NCBI RefSeq assembly: GCF_000204055.1
Contig: NW_006768802.1
Coordinates: 437,612-501,611, forward strand
Source of the DNA: Melampsora larici-populina 98AG31
Lineage: Eukaryota; Basidiomycota; Pucciniomycetes; Pucciniales; Melampsoraceae
Reading direction: 5' to 3'
Length of the DNA stretch: 64,000 nt
Part shown: piece by piece, positions 1-10,216 of the stretch
Layout of the letters: each line of letters begins with the position of its first letter
How positions within the stretch are numbered: the first letter of the stretch is position 1
Program-made: the position numbers and the translations under genes
Notes under the pieces: generated by a model
What the model saw: only the letters and a program-made list of their open reading frames with translations
Told to the model about the DNA's origin: nothing
Databases searched by the model: none

Positions 1-405
1 TTGAGGAAGTTGGCGTGGGGAGCCGATTCAAAAAGTTACAAGTTGAAGGAATTTGATACATCAAGTATGACTAGAGACAACATTCTCACTGATACCAAAC
101 ATCAAAACAAGGATGAAAATGCCAAACTCGCAATCGAGCAGAAGCCAGTGATTGTTGATGGAAAACTATTCATAAATTTTGACTTCTCTGACGCGAATAG
201 AGAGCTCATCGATGGGCTCATCAGCCCTCCCCCTTCGGAAAGATCATCTCCGAACAGGTCACCTATAAGCGATGATGGACCTTTCAGCTTTTACTCGGAC
301 GATGGCGAATTAATACGGGGACGGGGCATAAAAACACCTGATCGATTCCCCAGGCGAGCAGATGTACATGAGTATATGAAAGGAAGATGGCATGTGGAGT
401 GGTGA
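1..405 (+). CDS. 3' end of an unrecognised protein gene (partial at window edge)
   Basis: An open frame runs from the first base to a TGA at 403-405 (134 codons) with no ATG at its left end, so the gene or its last exon begins outside the window. The peptide is hydrophilic, with a serine/proline-rich middle (SPPPSERSSPNRSP, about residues 75-88), an acidic stretch and a C-terminal EYMKGRWHVEW tail. It has no transmembrane segment and no motif I recognise. Codon use looks like real coding sequence, and AT-rich non-coding DNA follows the stop at once. It could be the last exon of a larger gene or a small rust-specific protein. Its function is unknown. Confidence 0.45.
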   Translation: MRKLAWGADSKSYKLKEFDTSSMTRDNILTDTKHQNKDENAKLAIEQKPVIVDGKLFINFDFSDANRELIDGLISPPPSERSSPNRSPISDDGPFSFYSDDGELIRGRGIKTPDRFPRRADVHEYMKGRWHVEW

Positions 406-1964
406 AGACTAGGAGGTCGTAGAGTGGAGAACATATTGTTCTGTTGCATAATGTTTGTTCTGTGAAGTCCTCTCTTTTCATTTCTCGTTTATTGTCAGTT
501 TTATCATTTATTCTCATTAATTTTATTTTCATTCTATGAAACATCTCATCGTAATATTCTGAAATCCTTATAACACCTAAATAGATCACCACGACAAGAA
601 TATTGTTGATAGTTATTAATTCCTGGCAACCTAGCTAATCTATGACGTAATTTAGTGTGATAGGGTTAAATAGAAAATCATAAAATTATATAGTGATATT
701 TCCTCATTTCTAGACATAGTAAGAATCTCCTTAAACATGAATTAGTTTCTTTCACCAAGTACATATATGTGTTGATTGTGTTGTAGGTATGAATGATTCC
801 TTTCCTATATCTTCAATTTCTCTTGAAATATTCTTGTCTATTTACTAATTTCTGGTTTTAGTTATTTGAGCCTATTTGTGTTTTTTTGCTGCAATAAAGA
901 CTTTGAAGATCTCAATTTGTTTCACATATGTACCACAGCGAGTCGCAAATTCAAATAGATTCCTTTGAGTTGAGAGCCCTTTTTAAATTATACTTGAGAT
1001 GACTCCATCATGGTTTCTTGAAGACAATTTAAACAAAAGGCAACAAAAATCCATGTATCCCAAGTTCCATGAGTGAAGAGTATGTGGCCATATTGAAGCC
1101 CATATCCCATTCAAAACAATTGGTTGATCAAATTCATAGTACCATTTCCCACATCAAGGATACATTGTAGAATCTTTTGAGATATACTTCATGTGTTGCT
1201 TGTCAAAGATAATTATGGTGCTAAGTCTTGGGTTCTGGAGTGACAGAGAAGATGACACAGTTGTGAATGAATAAATTCCTGAGCAACAAGAGAAATAAAG
1301 AGAATAAATTCTAACCCAAAGCAACAGAACAAAAATACAAAGGAAAGGTGGGGAAAGACACCTTTCCTTTTGCTGCTCCAGTCAGGTAATATAGTAATAT
1401 GACAGATGAAATAACACATTCTGTACATGTTGTTGAGTACACATCTATATCACAATTTTCACACAGCACATGGCATGTGATAGTCATGCAGGACTTGCAG
1501 TAACAACTAGAGACAAACAAGGTATCCCAACACTAATTGGTAAGGTGAATGTCAGTTAGGGTGTTTTGCTTAGTTTAACACAAGTCTGATTCTTACAGGG
1601 AGCTTTTGGACTTCTGGAATGGTTCTGGAATGGTGCCATTGTGTGAGGGGTATTCAAATCCTAACCCTTCACCCAAGCTTGCAATGACCAAGTGTCTTGC
1701 AGATGAAAACAGACGTAAGGTATACTATGTGAGAAGTTCTGGTAGTGGTTAGTTGGAATCCCTCAAGGGTAGAAGTGGGTTGTGTAAGAGGGATGATTTC
1801 AGATGGATGATTTCTCTGTTTTGTATTCTGATTGTTTCTGTTGTCAAAAAACTCATTTCATTATTTTTGATCTTAAACATGTCCATCTACCACTGGTGCC
1901 ATCACACACATATACATTTGTTCAGCTAAGGGTTCAAGTTAAAGGTTTTAACATATTTGAATAC
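406..1964. other. AT-rich intergenic stretch
   Basis: Short overlapping ORFs occur on both strands but none has splice-compatible extensions or family motifs. I see no RNA gene or long repeat here. The stretch ends at the small TA-flanked inverted-repeat element at 1967. Confidence 0.5.
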
Positions 1965-1966
1965 TA

Positions 1967-2140
1967 CAGTCAAACCTCTGAGATCCAGTGCGCTTGGTGG
2001 ACACCTTTTGTACCAGATATCAGAGATTATTGGATTCCAGAGTCAAAGTCCCTGCTGCAAACCCAACTTTGCAGACCAAAATTTGACCGTATATCAGAGG
2101 ATACTAGATTTTGGAGGACCAAAGTGCAGAGGTTTGACTG
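1967..2140. mobile_element. Tc1/mariner- or pogo-type MITE, 174 bp
   Basis: The two ends are perfect 14-bp inverted repeats, CAGTCAAACCTCTG at 1967-1980 and its complement at 2127-2140. Both sides are flanked by TA (1965-1966 and 2141-2142), the classic target duplication of Tc1/mariner/pogo transposases. Similarity between the two halves continues inward (a further short match around GTGC and GGACC). There is no coding capacity, so it must have been moved in trans by an autonomous relative not identified in the window. Confidence 0.8.
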
Positions 2141-2288
2141 TACAACAACATTTCTTCTGTGGTAAGTTATGTGTAAATATTATAAATTGGGGGGGCTTGA
2201 TTCAAGAACTTTTGATGCTTTTGCTGTAAAGAGGTTTTGCTGCTTTCATGATATTGGCATAAATTGTATGAAATCAGGATGACTCCAA

Positions 2289-2980
2289 GGGCGTGTTCAC
2301 TTCAGAAATTTCTGGTCAGAAATTGCATTCTGCAAAATTATGGTTGGTTTGGTAGAGTATTAGGGGGTTTCAAGTTGCATTTTTTACAGTATTTTTACAG
2401 TGCAACAACTTGTCCGTTAAATTTGCTGTAAATGTAAAAATTTGGGGCACCTTTTCAGGTGTCCTGAATGCTGTTGACCGTATATTTGCAGGAGAAAAGA
2501 CACCATAAAATTATACAAAATTGTCTGTTTTGTAAAAGTTTTATGCAAAAATATCTCAAGTTGAAACCCCCTATTGTTCATATTTGCAATTTGAATTTTA
2601 CAGACGCAATTCCATTCTCTAAGCTCTTTATATATTGTGAGATTAGTAAGCTATACAAAAAATCAACCCCGACCTTGGCCCAATTTCTTAGGCTCAGGAT
2701 GGAGATTGTTTGGGGGAGCCTAGGTCCGGGCCGGCGCATCTTTTTTGTCACATTTAATTTTTTTTCTGTTTGACAAAACGCTGGCTCATTCCTAGCTGGT
2801 GGGTGGGGGGTATTGAAACATATATCAGATTAAATTTGATATATGACTTAGGAAGTATTGTGGATTTGCAAGAGTTGGATTAGCGGTGAGTGGTGCGCGC
2901 AAGTAAACCACCTAAGTTGTTCCTTTGTTATGGGTAAACCACCCAATTTCTGGACAGAAATTGCTTAAGTGAACACACCC
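2289..2980. mobile_element. PIF/Harbinger-like MITE, 692 bp, host to a second MITE
   Basis: The termini are inverted repeats beginning GGGCGTGTTCACTT on the left and ending AAGTGAACACACCC on the right (one mismatch). Inner similarity continues through the 'aatttctg' blocks. The flanking triplets are CAA (2286-2288) and TAA (2981-2983), a TAA duplication with one change, which is the PIF/Harbinger pattern. It carries no transposase ORF. A second, unrelated MITE lies inside it at 2363-2571. A Harbinger-type transposase relic lies 3.5 kb away, but its own ends are not visible, so a direct link cannot be shown. Confidence 0.65.
2363..2571. mobile_element. Nested MITE, family B copy 1 (209 bp)
   Basis: The ends are GGGGGTTTCAAGTTGC on the left and the complement of GGGGGTTTCAACTTGAG on the right, flanked on both sides by TA (2361-2362, 2572-2573). 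The wider flanks TATTA and TATTG also match at four of five bases. It shares its ends and an internal TTTGGGRCACCTTTTY-AGGTGTCCTG block with the element at 30998-31198, so the two are copies of one family. It sits inside the larger MITE at 2289-2980 and is therefore the younger of the two. Confidence 0.75.
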
Positions 2981-3638
2981 TAAGGCATCCCAAATTTCTA
3001 TGAGCAGCAAATATATGGAAACTTAAAAGTATGTGGTGCCACATACTTACTTTGAGTACCCTTGATGAGAAAACAAAAACAATCATGGATTGAAGGAAAC
3101 TAGGTGAGTCAATCCATGTTCACACCACCAACATACTTATCTGGGTCATCAAACTGTTCAACCACTGCCCAAGTATTCAAGAAGGGACTCATCAAGATTT
3201 AACCTTCATGAGATTCTCAAATGCTCCAGCTGCTGACAATGAGGAAGGGATGTGGTTTATTGTCAACCTCACTCTTGGGGCAGTATTTGGTGCAGACTGC
3301 ATTCAATTTTGGAACACAATCCGGATCCCATTCTTCCCAGATTCCTTTTGTGGTCATCTCAGAGAGGTGCGAGATGTTATCCTTAAAATTATATCAAGGA
3401 AATTACCGCGCAATGTCTTGAGTGTGAGCTCCGCTCAATGGGATAAATTAACACCTTTGTTTGATTGCAAATAAGAATAGGCCCCGAGATTCACGTGGTA
3501 TAGGTAATCTCGAAATAAATATCCTAGTAACACCTTTCTCGATCTTCCTCAACCCCAATCTTGTACTTTCCAATATTCTGCCTCGGCGGTTGACTGTGTT
3601 TGGAATACACGTGTTTTAAGATTATACTCCACAATAAA
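2981..3638. other. Intergenic stretch downstream of Swi5
   Basis: Only short ORFs are present (for example a frame at 3208-3474 on the plus strand) without motifs or exon-like splice sites. The right end is the 3' flank of the minus-strand Swi5 gene. Confidence 0.4.
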
Positions 3639-4254
3639 TTAGTCTTCAGGCGAAATATCGAAGCGTTCATAGGTTTCTTTCAAGGTTGAATTCTCGAAAC
3701 TGCTGATCTGCCAGAAATTTGTGCTCTGATTAGCGCTCATACAGTTTGAGAGAAGGCTAGAAAGATCTTTGACTTCAACAACTCACTGCTGCAAGTATCC
3801 TTTGGGTATAGTCCTGCAGAGTTCAGTTCGAACAAAATATGTTAAATGAGACTGAAGTAGGTCATGCCAGTCGATACGGTCATCGATTACATGTAGAAAA
3901 GTCTACTGACCTTGCAAGCATTGTACTGATAGATCACATGAAGCGGTGAAAAAAGTTCGAGAAGTTTCTTAGAACCAATCTACCGAAGTAAGAGTCTGTT
4001 GGAAGGGAGATGAGGCAAGGCATACCTCGTGAAGGGCTTCAATATGCGACGCGGTGATCTCTTGGGCTTCCTTTCTAGGATGAACGCCGATTAGACGATA
4101 GTAAAGCGAGACGAGTTGCAACAGCCAAATGAGATCAAAGTCGGAAAACAAGAAGCATGGAAATGGCTACCGACTTGGTTATCCCAGAGCGCTCTCGCTT
4201 CTCGATTTCTTTCTGTAAGTCATGAATCTTCTGAACACGATTTGTTTGATCCAT
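3639..4254 (-). CDS. swi5: Swi5/Sae3-like recombination protein, five exons
   Basis: Swi5 partners Sfr1/Mei5 to stimulate Rad51/Dmc1 strand exchange in the nucleus. I assembled five minus-strand exons: 4254-4175, 4074-4026, 3925-3911, 3813-3787 and 3707-3639. They give 79 residues in one open frame. The N-terminal third is a charged coiled-coil-like helix (IHDLQKEIEKRER). The C-terminal half carries the family signature: HI-x2-LHEYN-x3-D (about residues 37-49), then a T-x4-Y-x2-F motif and an acidic C-terminus. The length fits: fission yeast Swi5 is 85 residues. Exon 3 is only 15 nt (it encodes YNACK, inside the signature). The first donor is GTCGGT, weaker than the others, and was chosen because only it keeps the phase. 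All other junctions are GT-AG. The alternative, that this is a decayed copy, is unlikely because no stop or frameshift is needed. Confidence 0.82.
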
Positions 4255-6442
4255 CGGGTGAAGTCAACTGATGAGGTTTGGTTGGTTTTTAAGCTGTTGA
4301 CCAAAGTATTGTTTTTCTCACGAACTGGATTTGAGCTTTCAAAGACAGGTCACGTAAACTCACAGAATAAGATCACTACTCAAACTCGACTGTTCATCTT
4401 TATGACCTCTACTAGTGGACAAAATTGGTCTGCAGTACAAGGCTCTGTCTCAATCATAGGAAAAGATATGAAAGTCCTTGTTGCCAGTATTACATAAATG
4501 TAAACCGCTGAGAGCACCCACCCGATCCCAGGATCGGTGGCGTCATCATGCCATCCATGATCCAAGGACGAGGCAGCACAGTTTGTGAAGCTCAACCTGG
4601 AATTACCTCCTGAGCATGTAGACATCTCTGTCAGAGATGCTTCACATCACCCTGAAACAGGGGCAGGATCAGCGGCTCTCTTGAATGATATAACCAACCC
4701 TTCAGCTTCGAACATTCTCCGACTCCGAGTAGGAAACAAGCAAGACACCACGGCCTATCTGGCTGAACTGGCTGGCAATTGTAAATCCTTTCCAAGGCGA
4801 TTTTCTTCAAACTTCACAACTCTTTTACAACACAACTATTGCTCCAAATATATTATTAATGGGTATAGAGTTGAGCAGCAAGACTCGGGGAATCAAATGC
4901 ACACTAGTTCTCCCAAATTAAGCCATTGTTGAAAGCCGCCAAAATTCCCAAATATTGGTAGTGCTCCAAAGCTTGCAAAGGTACACTGAATTCCATTCTC
5001 GAAGTGGAGAGTGAGTGACAGGTTCATCATAAGGGATTACACGTATGTGGGAGGGATCACATCCCTTCCACCCGTGAATCTGGAAGACAAGTAGAGAGGA
5101 AAAATTTCTCCTCTCTACTTGCAACCATATTCCTCCCTTGTGCTGAATCCTGTCAATCCAGATAGTAGCAGTGAAAACTCTCTTTCTCAGAAATATTTTC
5201 AAAGCCTGCACACCGCCCGGGGGGTTGAGAAGTCTATTCTCTTCTAGCCTGTTCTCGCCAAGCAGGAAGGGTTCTAGGATGGGTTATTATAATCCATCCT
5301 AGGTTTCTCTTCTGGCGAGGCTACCCCCACACCACACCAAGAGGTTTATTGGTCTCAAGGGAAGAGACAGTAGACTAAGGCGGTAGAACATGTTAAGGAG
5401 GGTATATAGTTGGAGGAAACAAAACTGAGTGAACCTTATGGTTCACATTCCTCAGCTTATGTAGTATAACTAGATCTCCATGATTGAGAATGGAGTAAAT
5501 AATACCTCAAAGAAGTAGTATTCATTTCAGTTCAAACTATCAACACAAAATATGTATATATAAGACTTATCAAAGATGATTTAAGGACTAAGAGAATGGT
5601 TGATAATTAAGAAAGATTTGATGGAATTAGAAAACATTGGAGAAGGGTGGTATCTGTGAGAAGAGGAATGATGTAATGCTGTCAATATAGGTTGAAGAAA
5701 TAATGTATATAATGTTGAAGGATATTAGCCTGTTGGGGGGCTTCTTTTTCTCTTTTTATTGATCTTTTACAAGTTTTAGTTTTATTCAAATCATAATTAA
5801 TTTACTACTAACAGTACCAGGTCACTTAAATCTGTCCCTTTACATAGGAGAAATTTATTTAGGGTTGAAATTTTGTGGGAATAATACTTATTACAGTATT
5901 GTTATAATTGTTTCTTTATATCTACAGGAATAACACTATTGCAGTGTTGAGGCTAGTAATAAAATTGTGCTTTTGTTCCTTTAAATTAATTGCTTGAGTG
6001 TTGAGCATTATACATTAATACTTTGACATGTGTTCTTGAGTGAATTAAGTTGGTTATATTTCTCTTTGAAAGTTACTTATCAGTACTCCTTCAATAAAGG
6101 CCTTTTATTGTGGGTTTTGAAAGAGTAGTCTTCAAGACACCTTTGAAAGTAATTCTTTTATTACTAAAACTCCTCTTCACGCTCTATATCACCCTTGTTG
6201 GGTGATTAGTTCTACAGCGTCCAACAATAACCAGATTTAGCCTCATCAAGAAGGTAAATTTGTTAAAGATTGACCAAAGTACAATTGACCATTTGTTCTT
6301 GTGGGCTTAGCTCTGGTGTTTGTGACATCTTTGGCAGGGGCATGATCCTGGAAAGCTCTGAATAATTTGCGTGTTGGAGCAAATTCATTTATTGAGGGTG
6401 AATACAGGCTGCTGTACATTTTGAGTTGACCCTGTACGCTTT
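4255..6442. other. Long intergenic stretch with one strong hairpin
   Basis: I find no supportable gene. The frames at 4585-4932 (plus) and 4918-5211 (minus) lack motifs. A near-perfect hairpin lies at 5245-5323 and a shorter one around 5090-5125, where a GTAGAGAGGA block is followed by its complement. The remainder is AT-rich with no recognisable repeats. Confidence 0.45.
5245..5323. repeat. 79-bp interrupted palindrome (hairpin)
   Basis: TAGCCT and CTCGCCA (5245-5260) are mirrored by TGGCGAGGCTA (5313-5323), and CTAGGATGG (5274-5282) by CCATCCTAG (5294-5302) around an AT-rich loop. The whole block could fold into one long stem with small internal loops. It could be a fold-back MITE relic. 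No target duplication is visible. Confidence 0.6.
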
Positions 6443-7640
6443 TTACCAGTTCAGAACCGTTGGATATGCTCTAATACTAATTTTTTGAATTCTACACTCT
6501 GATTCAACCACTTCCTTCAGCCAGAGGCCCAACATGAGATTATGCTGGAGCTCAAGATGAGAGTCATGATTTCTCAGAGGGATAGTGTTTTGAAGGTATG
6601 CCATGAGAGTGGCCTGTACTGCTGGATCTACCACTTTTGGTAAAATCCTTTTTTGAAATGTGTACAGCTTGATTATAGGATCAAGTGAGCCTTGATCTTG
6701 AGTGATCATATTGTGCAAGACCAGACCTCACATCATTGGTGAATGCATGTCTAATAAATATCACACACAAAATGGCATCCAAGTTATTGCAAACCAAATT
6801 TGTGTCAGCTCAAAGGCTTGCTTGATGTCTTTTCTAGCTTCATCTTAGGATGAAGCAATTACAATTGTCAGTCAGTTGAGATATATTCCATTGCCTAGAT
6901 AATAAGCTTACTTATAGATATTTGCATTGGCCGTGAAACAAACCTTGTCTTTTTTTCCTGGAAGATGCATCTGTCAGATCATGAACCCAAGATGACCTTG
7001 AAATAAACTCACCTTTGACGAAGTTGGTGAAAAGGAACAAACAATTTACTATGTTGATATTATTCAGAGAATGTGGTGTTCCAAAGAATGTGTGCCAGAT
7101 TGTGAGATCTTTGGATGCAACCACTTCAAGGATGACTTGTGGTGTGTGCTCCTTCCCATCAAAGTGCCCACTCAATCTAAGCAGGCAGTTCATGCAAGCC
7201 CAGTGCATCCCATCCAGACTCCCCTTACATCCATGAAGACTAGGTAACTTGTATTCTTTCATGATTCAAGTGAGCTCCTCATGATTTGGTGGTCAGGAAG
7301 AATAAGTGACATATATTGTGTTTATATGATTCATGAAGAGCTGACACAGGATGGCTTGTGTCTTGCCAATTCCAACATAGCCATTGGTTGCATCTGCTGG
7401 AATCCCAAGGGTTTTAAAGCACAAACTACCTTCAGTCACACTGTGAGACCCATCAATTTACACACAACCGGTTTTTGAACCCAAAACAAGTTATTTAATT
7501 GCAGATCATGAAGAATTCTCATTCATAGATCTTCTCTCATTTGAATTAGACATTCAAAATTTGATTTAAATCTCGCATTAGGTGTGAAGTACTTGTTGTA
7601 AGTTGTTGACCACAAGCAACATGGTCTTGTTCTATGTGTA
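6443..7640 (-). pseudogene. Degenerate PIF/Harbinger transposase
   Basis: Three pieces of one DDE transposase lie in order on the minus strand. The N-terminal part (about 7640-7350) resembles the YFTPNARFKS...G.tal..lg lead-in of this family but has stops. The core (7262-6912) has GCKGSLDGMHWACMNC, carrying the first catalytic Asp, then ILEVVASKDLTIWHTFFG with the second Asp and a SLNNINI block. The C-terminal part (about 6880-6443) includes a KQAFEL-like segment and LHNMITQDQG, the usual end motif. At least four in-frame stops separate the pieces, so no functional protein can be made. Inverted ends of the element are not evident. The window's TAA-flanked MITEs have the target size expected of this superfamily. 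Confidence 0.75.
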
Positions 7641-8545
7641 TACAAGTATGAGGACATGAAGGAGGTGGATGAAGCCTTTTTAAGAGGCAGTGGAAGACCA
7701 ATTGGGCATGATCCTGCTGCTCATCATTGTTGTTTGAAGACTTCAAAAGGGTATTGATTTGTCTTTCAAGGAACTTGGAGCAGGCATTTAGAGGTGATGG
7801 ATAATCTTTTGGACAGTATTTATGAGGAAGGTATTATATTTCATTCTGAAATCATACCACTGTAGATCTGGTTGACTCACAGTGATCTATCATTGGTGAA
7901 GCAGACATTCAATCATTCCCTAGTGAATTTCATGCAGTTTCCAACTTTAACACGCATGATCAAAATTTGGCGATAAGCACCGCAAAACTTACAAAAGATC
8001 ACCCTCAACATACTAGGCGCTCTAAGCCAATATTTTCTATCATTCATGTTACAATCAAGCACATCAGTGCGGTTGAAACACACAAGTCGAGATTTTGTTG
8101 CGTTTTGACCACAATCACTATCATAGGGATACTTGTGCTGCGAAAGTAACGCAAACATATTGCGCTGGTTTTGAGTGCCGTATAACGCAAAACAATCGTA
8201 CCGCATTCAAATATTGTTTGCGGTGCAATGTGGGTGTTGGTGCGACGATCTGGCTGCGTAATAGAGGCAAGTATCCTTGCTAAACATGAAATGATGCACT
8301 TTAGAAATCTTTACGGTCTTTATTCTTTTTATCAAAGAACTCACCTCTCTTTTTATAAAAAATCAAGTGAATATCTAGATGTATTCTGCTTTGTATCAGA
8401 AGGGAATATTCTTCATCCTGATCTATTGTACTTTGATTACTAGTGCAAATACCTCAGAACAAGAAGTGGAAAGTTTGTCTTCATCCAATCTTTCAAACAG
8501 CTTCATATCATCCTGTACAACTAACCCAACTTTGAACATACTTTG
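7641..8545. other. Intergenic stretch with GCG/CGC-rich patch
   Basis: From about 7965 to 8270 there is a run rich in TTGCG/CGCAA words on both strands (for example CACCGCAAAAC near 7978 and TTGCGGTGCAA near 8217), giving partial inverted symmetry. This suggests an old inverted-repeat element but no target duplication can be defined. No gene is supported. The right end is the presumed promoter of the oxygenase gene at 8546. Confidence 0.4.
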
Positions 8546-9564
8546 ATGTTGTTTTTATCATTAGGTCCCAAAACGATCTTAGGAGTGGTTGAATCTTTCA
8601 AACCCAACAAAGCCGGCACTGAATATTTAGGGGATGCCAACACAAGATACCAAGTTCCTCTCCATAATTTACGAGACATGGAGGAACCACCAGATTTGAA
8701 TACATATGGATTTACTTATGTTTCCGGAAGACACATGCAAGGAATGGAGGATTTAGAAGAACTAACTAAGACAGAATTGATCGATAAGTATCAAGCTGCC
8801 TTGACAGTAGATTCAGTTAAACTTGTTCAAAAGTTGTACGTAATTAGAAATCCATTTTATAAAGAAACCTCTAGAAAGACATTAGGGCTGATTGTTTTTT
8901 TGAGCCCTGTTATGTATATAGGACAGGGTCTTCGGTGGCAATCTCCTATTCAGAACAGTTTAGACAGCACAAGAACCCGCGTGAAAAGGAATCAGTCTCA
9001 ATGATTCACTCAGATTTGTCACCAAAAGGAGCCGAATTCATGAAACACCAGCTGCGAACAGAATTTCTGCAATCAAGCAACCCAGAGAAACGTATTTTTG
9101 GAAAACAACTATCAGAAGGAGGTCATCATGTTGTGATGTATAACGTTTGGAGGCCGCTTCGAAAGGTTGAAGACAATCCTCTTGCGCTGTGTGATTGGAG
9201 ATCGGTTTCAAAGGAAGATCGAAAAAATTTCGAAATGAAAGTCGCTGGGCTACACAACTCGATTCAAGCATGGGACTATAATAGAAATCAAAATTGGTTC
9301 TTCTTACCTAAACAAGAACCTCACGAAGTATATGTATTCATTCAACACGACAGTAGTGCCAAAGATGGATATGGTATCAGTGTACCGCATGCTTCATATT
9401 TTTTGACAGATAATGATGAGATGAATCCCCAAAGGATGAGTTTTGAGTGTAGAGTCATTGCACTCTTTCCGAAAAAAGGAAAATTAGAAAAAGTGCGACA
9501 ACGGTTCAAATCAATTTTTAGCCGAAACATTTGGGGCAAAAAGCAAATTTCGGTAAACAATTGA
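8546..9564 (+). CDS. CmcJ/AsaB-like non-heme iron oxygenase
   Basis: The protein belongs to the fungal CmcJ/AsaB/GA4-desaturase-like family, whose members hydroxylate or desaturate small molecules with Fe(II). The substrate cannot be told from sequence. Exon 1 is 8546-8835 and exon 2 8922-9564, joined by an 86-bp GTACGT...ATAG intron, giving 310 residues, the usual family size. Conserved features in order: HNLRDMEE (about 43-50), LNTYGF (about 55-60), the metal-site HSD in MIHSDLSPKGAE (about 126-137), YNVWRPL and LALCDWRSV (about 169-191), and PHASYF with the third ligand His near residue 262. The start at 8546 was chosen as the first ATG in the open frame. An upstream exon using the TCATTAG at 8557-8563 is possible. 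The gene stands alone between transposon relics, with no cluster partners. Confidence 0.8.
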
Positions 9565-10216
9565 GTCACCTGGAGGATGATGACATCTAGTAATATTGCA
9601 CTTATTATAAACCTTATGATGTGCGAGGGTTCCACATTGAAATCATAGGCCTGACAGGCCAACAGTCAACTCAATTGCGTGAGGAGGGATACTCAGCGGT
9701 TATGTTGTTTTTCTGAATCATGTCTTCTCTTTCATGTTTTCTCTCAATATTTGTCTTGTGATTAGTTGGGGTGTTATCTAATTGTTGATCTTTGAGCTGG
9801 GTATGAGGAGTTTTCTCTCTTTCTGTAAATTCTCATATTATGCATTGATGCAGTTCACATTATTACATCAAAGATCAGTAATCATAAACTGTCAAAAAGG
9901 TATGAGAAAAAATACTGAGAGGTGATGTCCATTTAAATTTCTATTTAAAATGTTAAATACCTCATGTTGCCATCAGAAAAATCCGGCTCACAACTGGGCT
10001 TTTTGGTTTTGTTGGAATCGGTTTTTGGCACATTTTGTCAAAAGGGTGCAAAAGGTCCAGCCACTGTAAACATCATTCAACTTCCCCAAGCGGGAAGTGG
10101 GAAATGATTAGGAGTATGGTTTGTCATAAAAAGATCCATCACTGCACACCTGAGCCATAACACCGACACTACATGTGTGTAGCAGGTTAAGTATATAGTT
10201 GCCTGTCTTGTACACC
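9565..10216. other. Intergenic stretch
   Basis: AT-rich 3' flank of the oxygenase gene. No gene, RNA or clear repeat is seen before the GC-richer segment that starts near 10217. Confidence 0.4.

Noticed and set aside
4585..4932. 115-codon plus-strand frame
   Set aside because: No motif, no splice partner, and an overlapping frame of similar length on the other strand.
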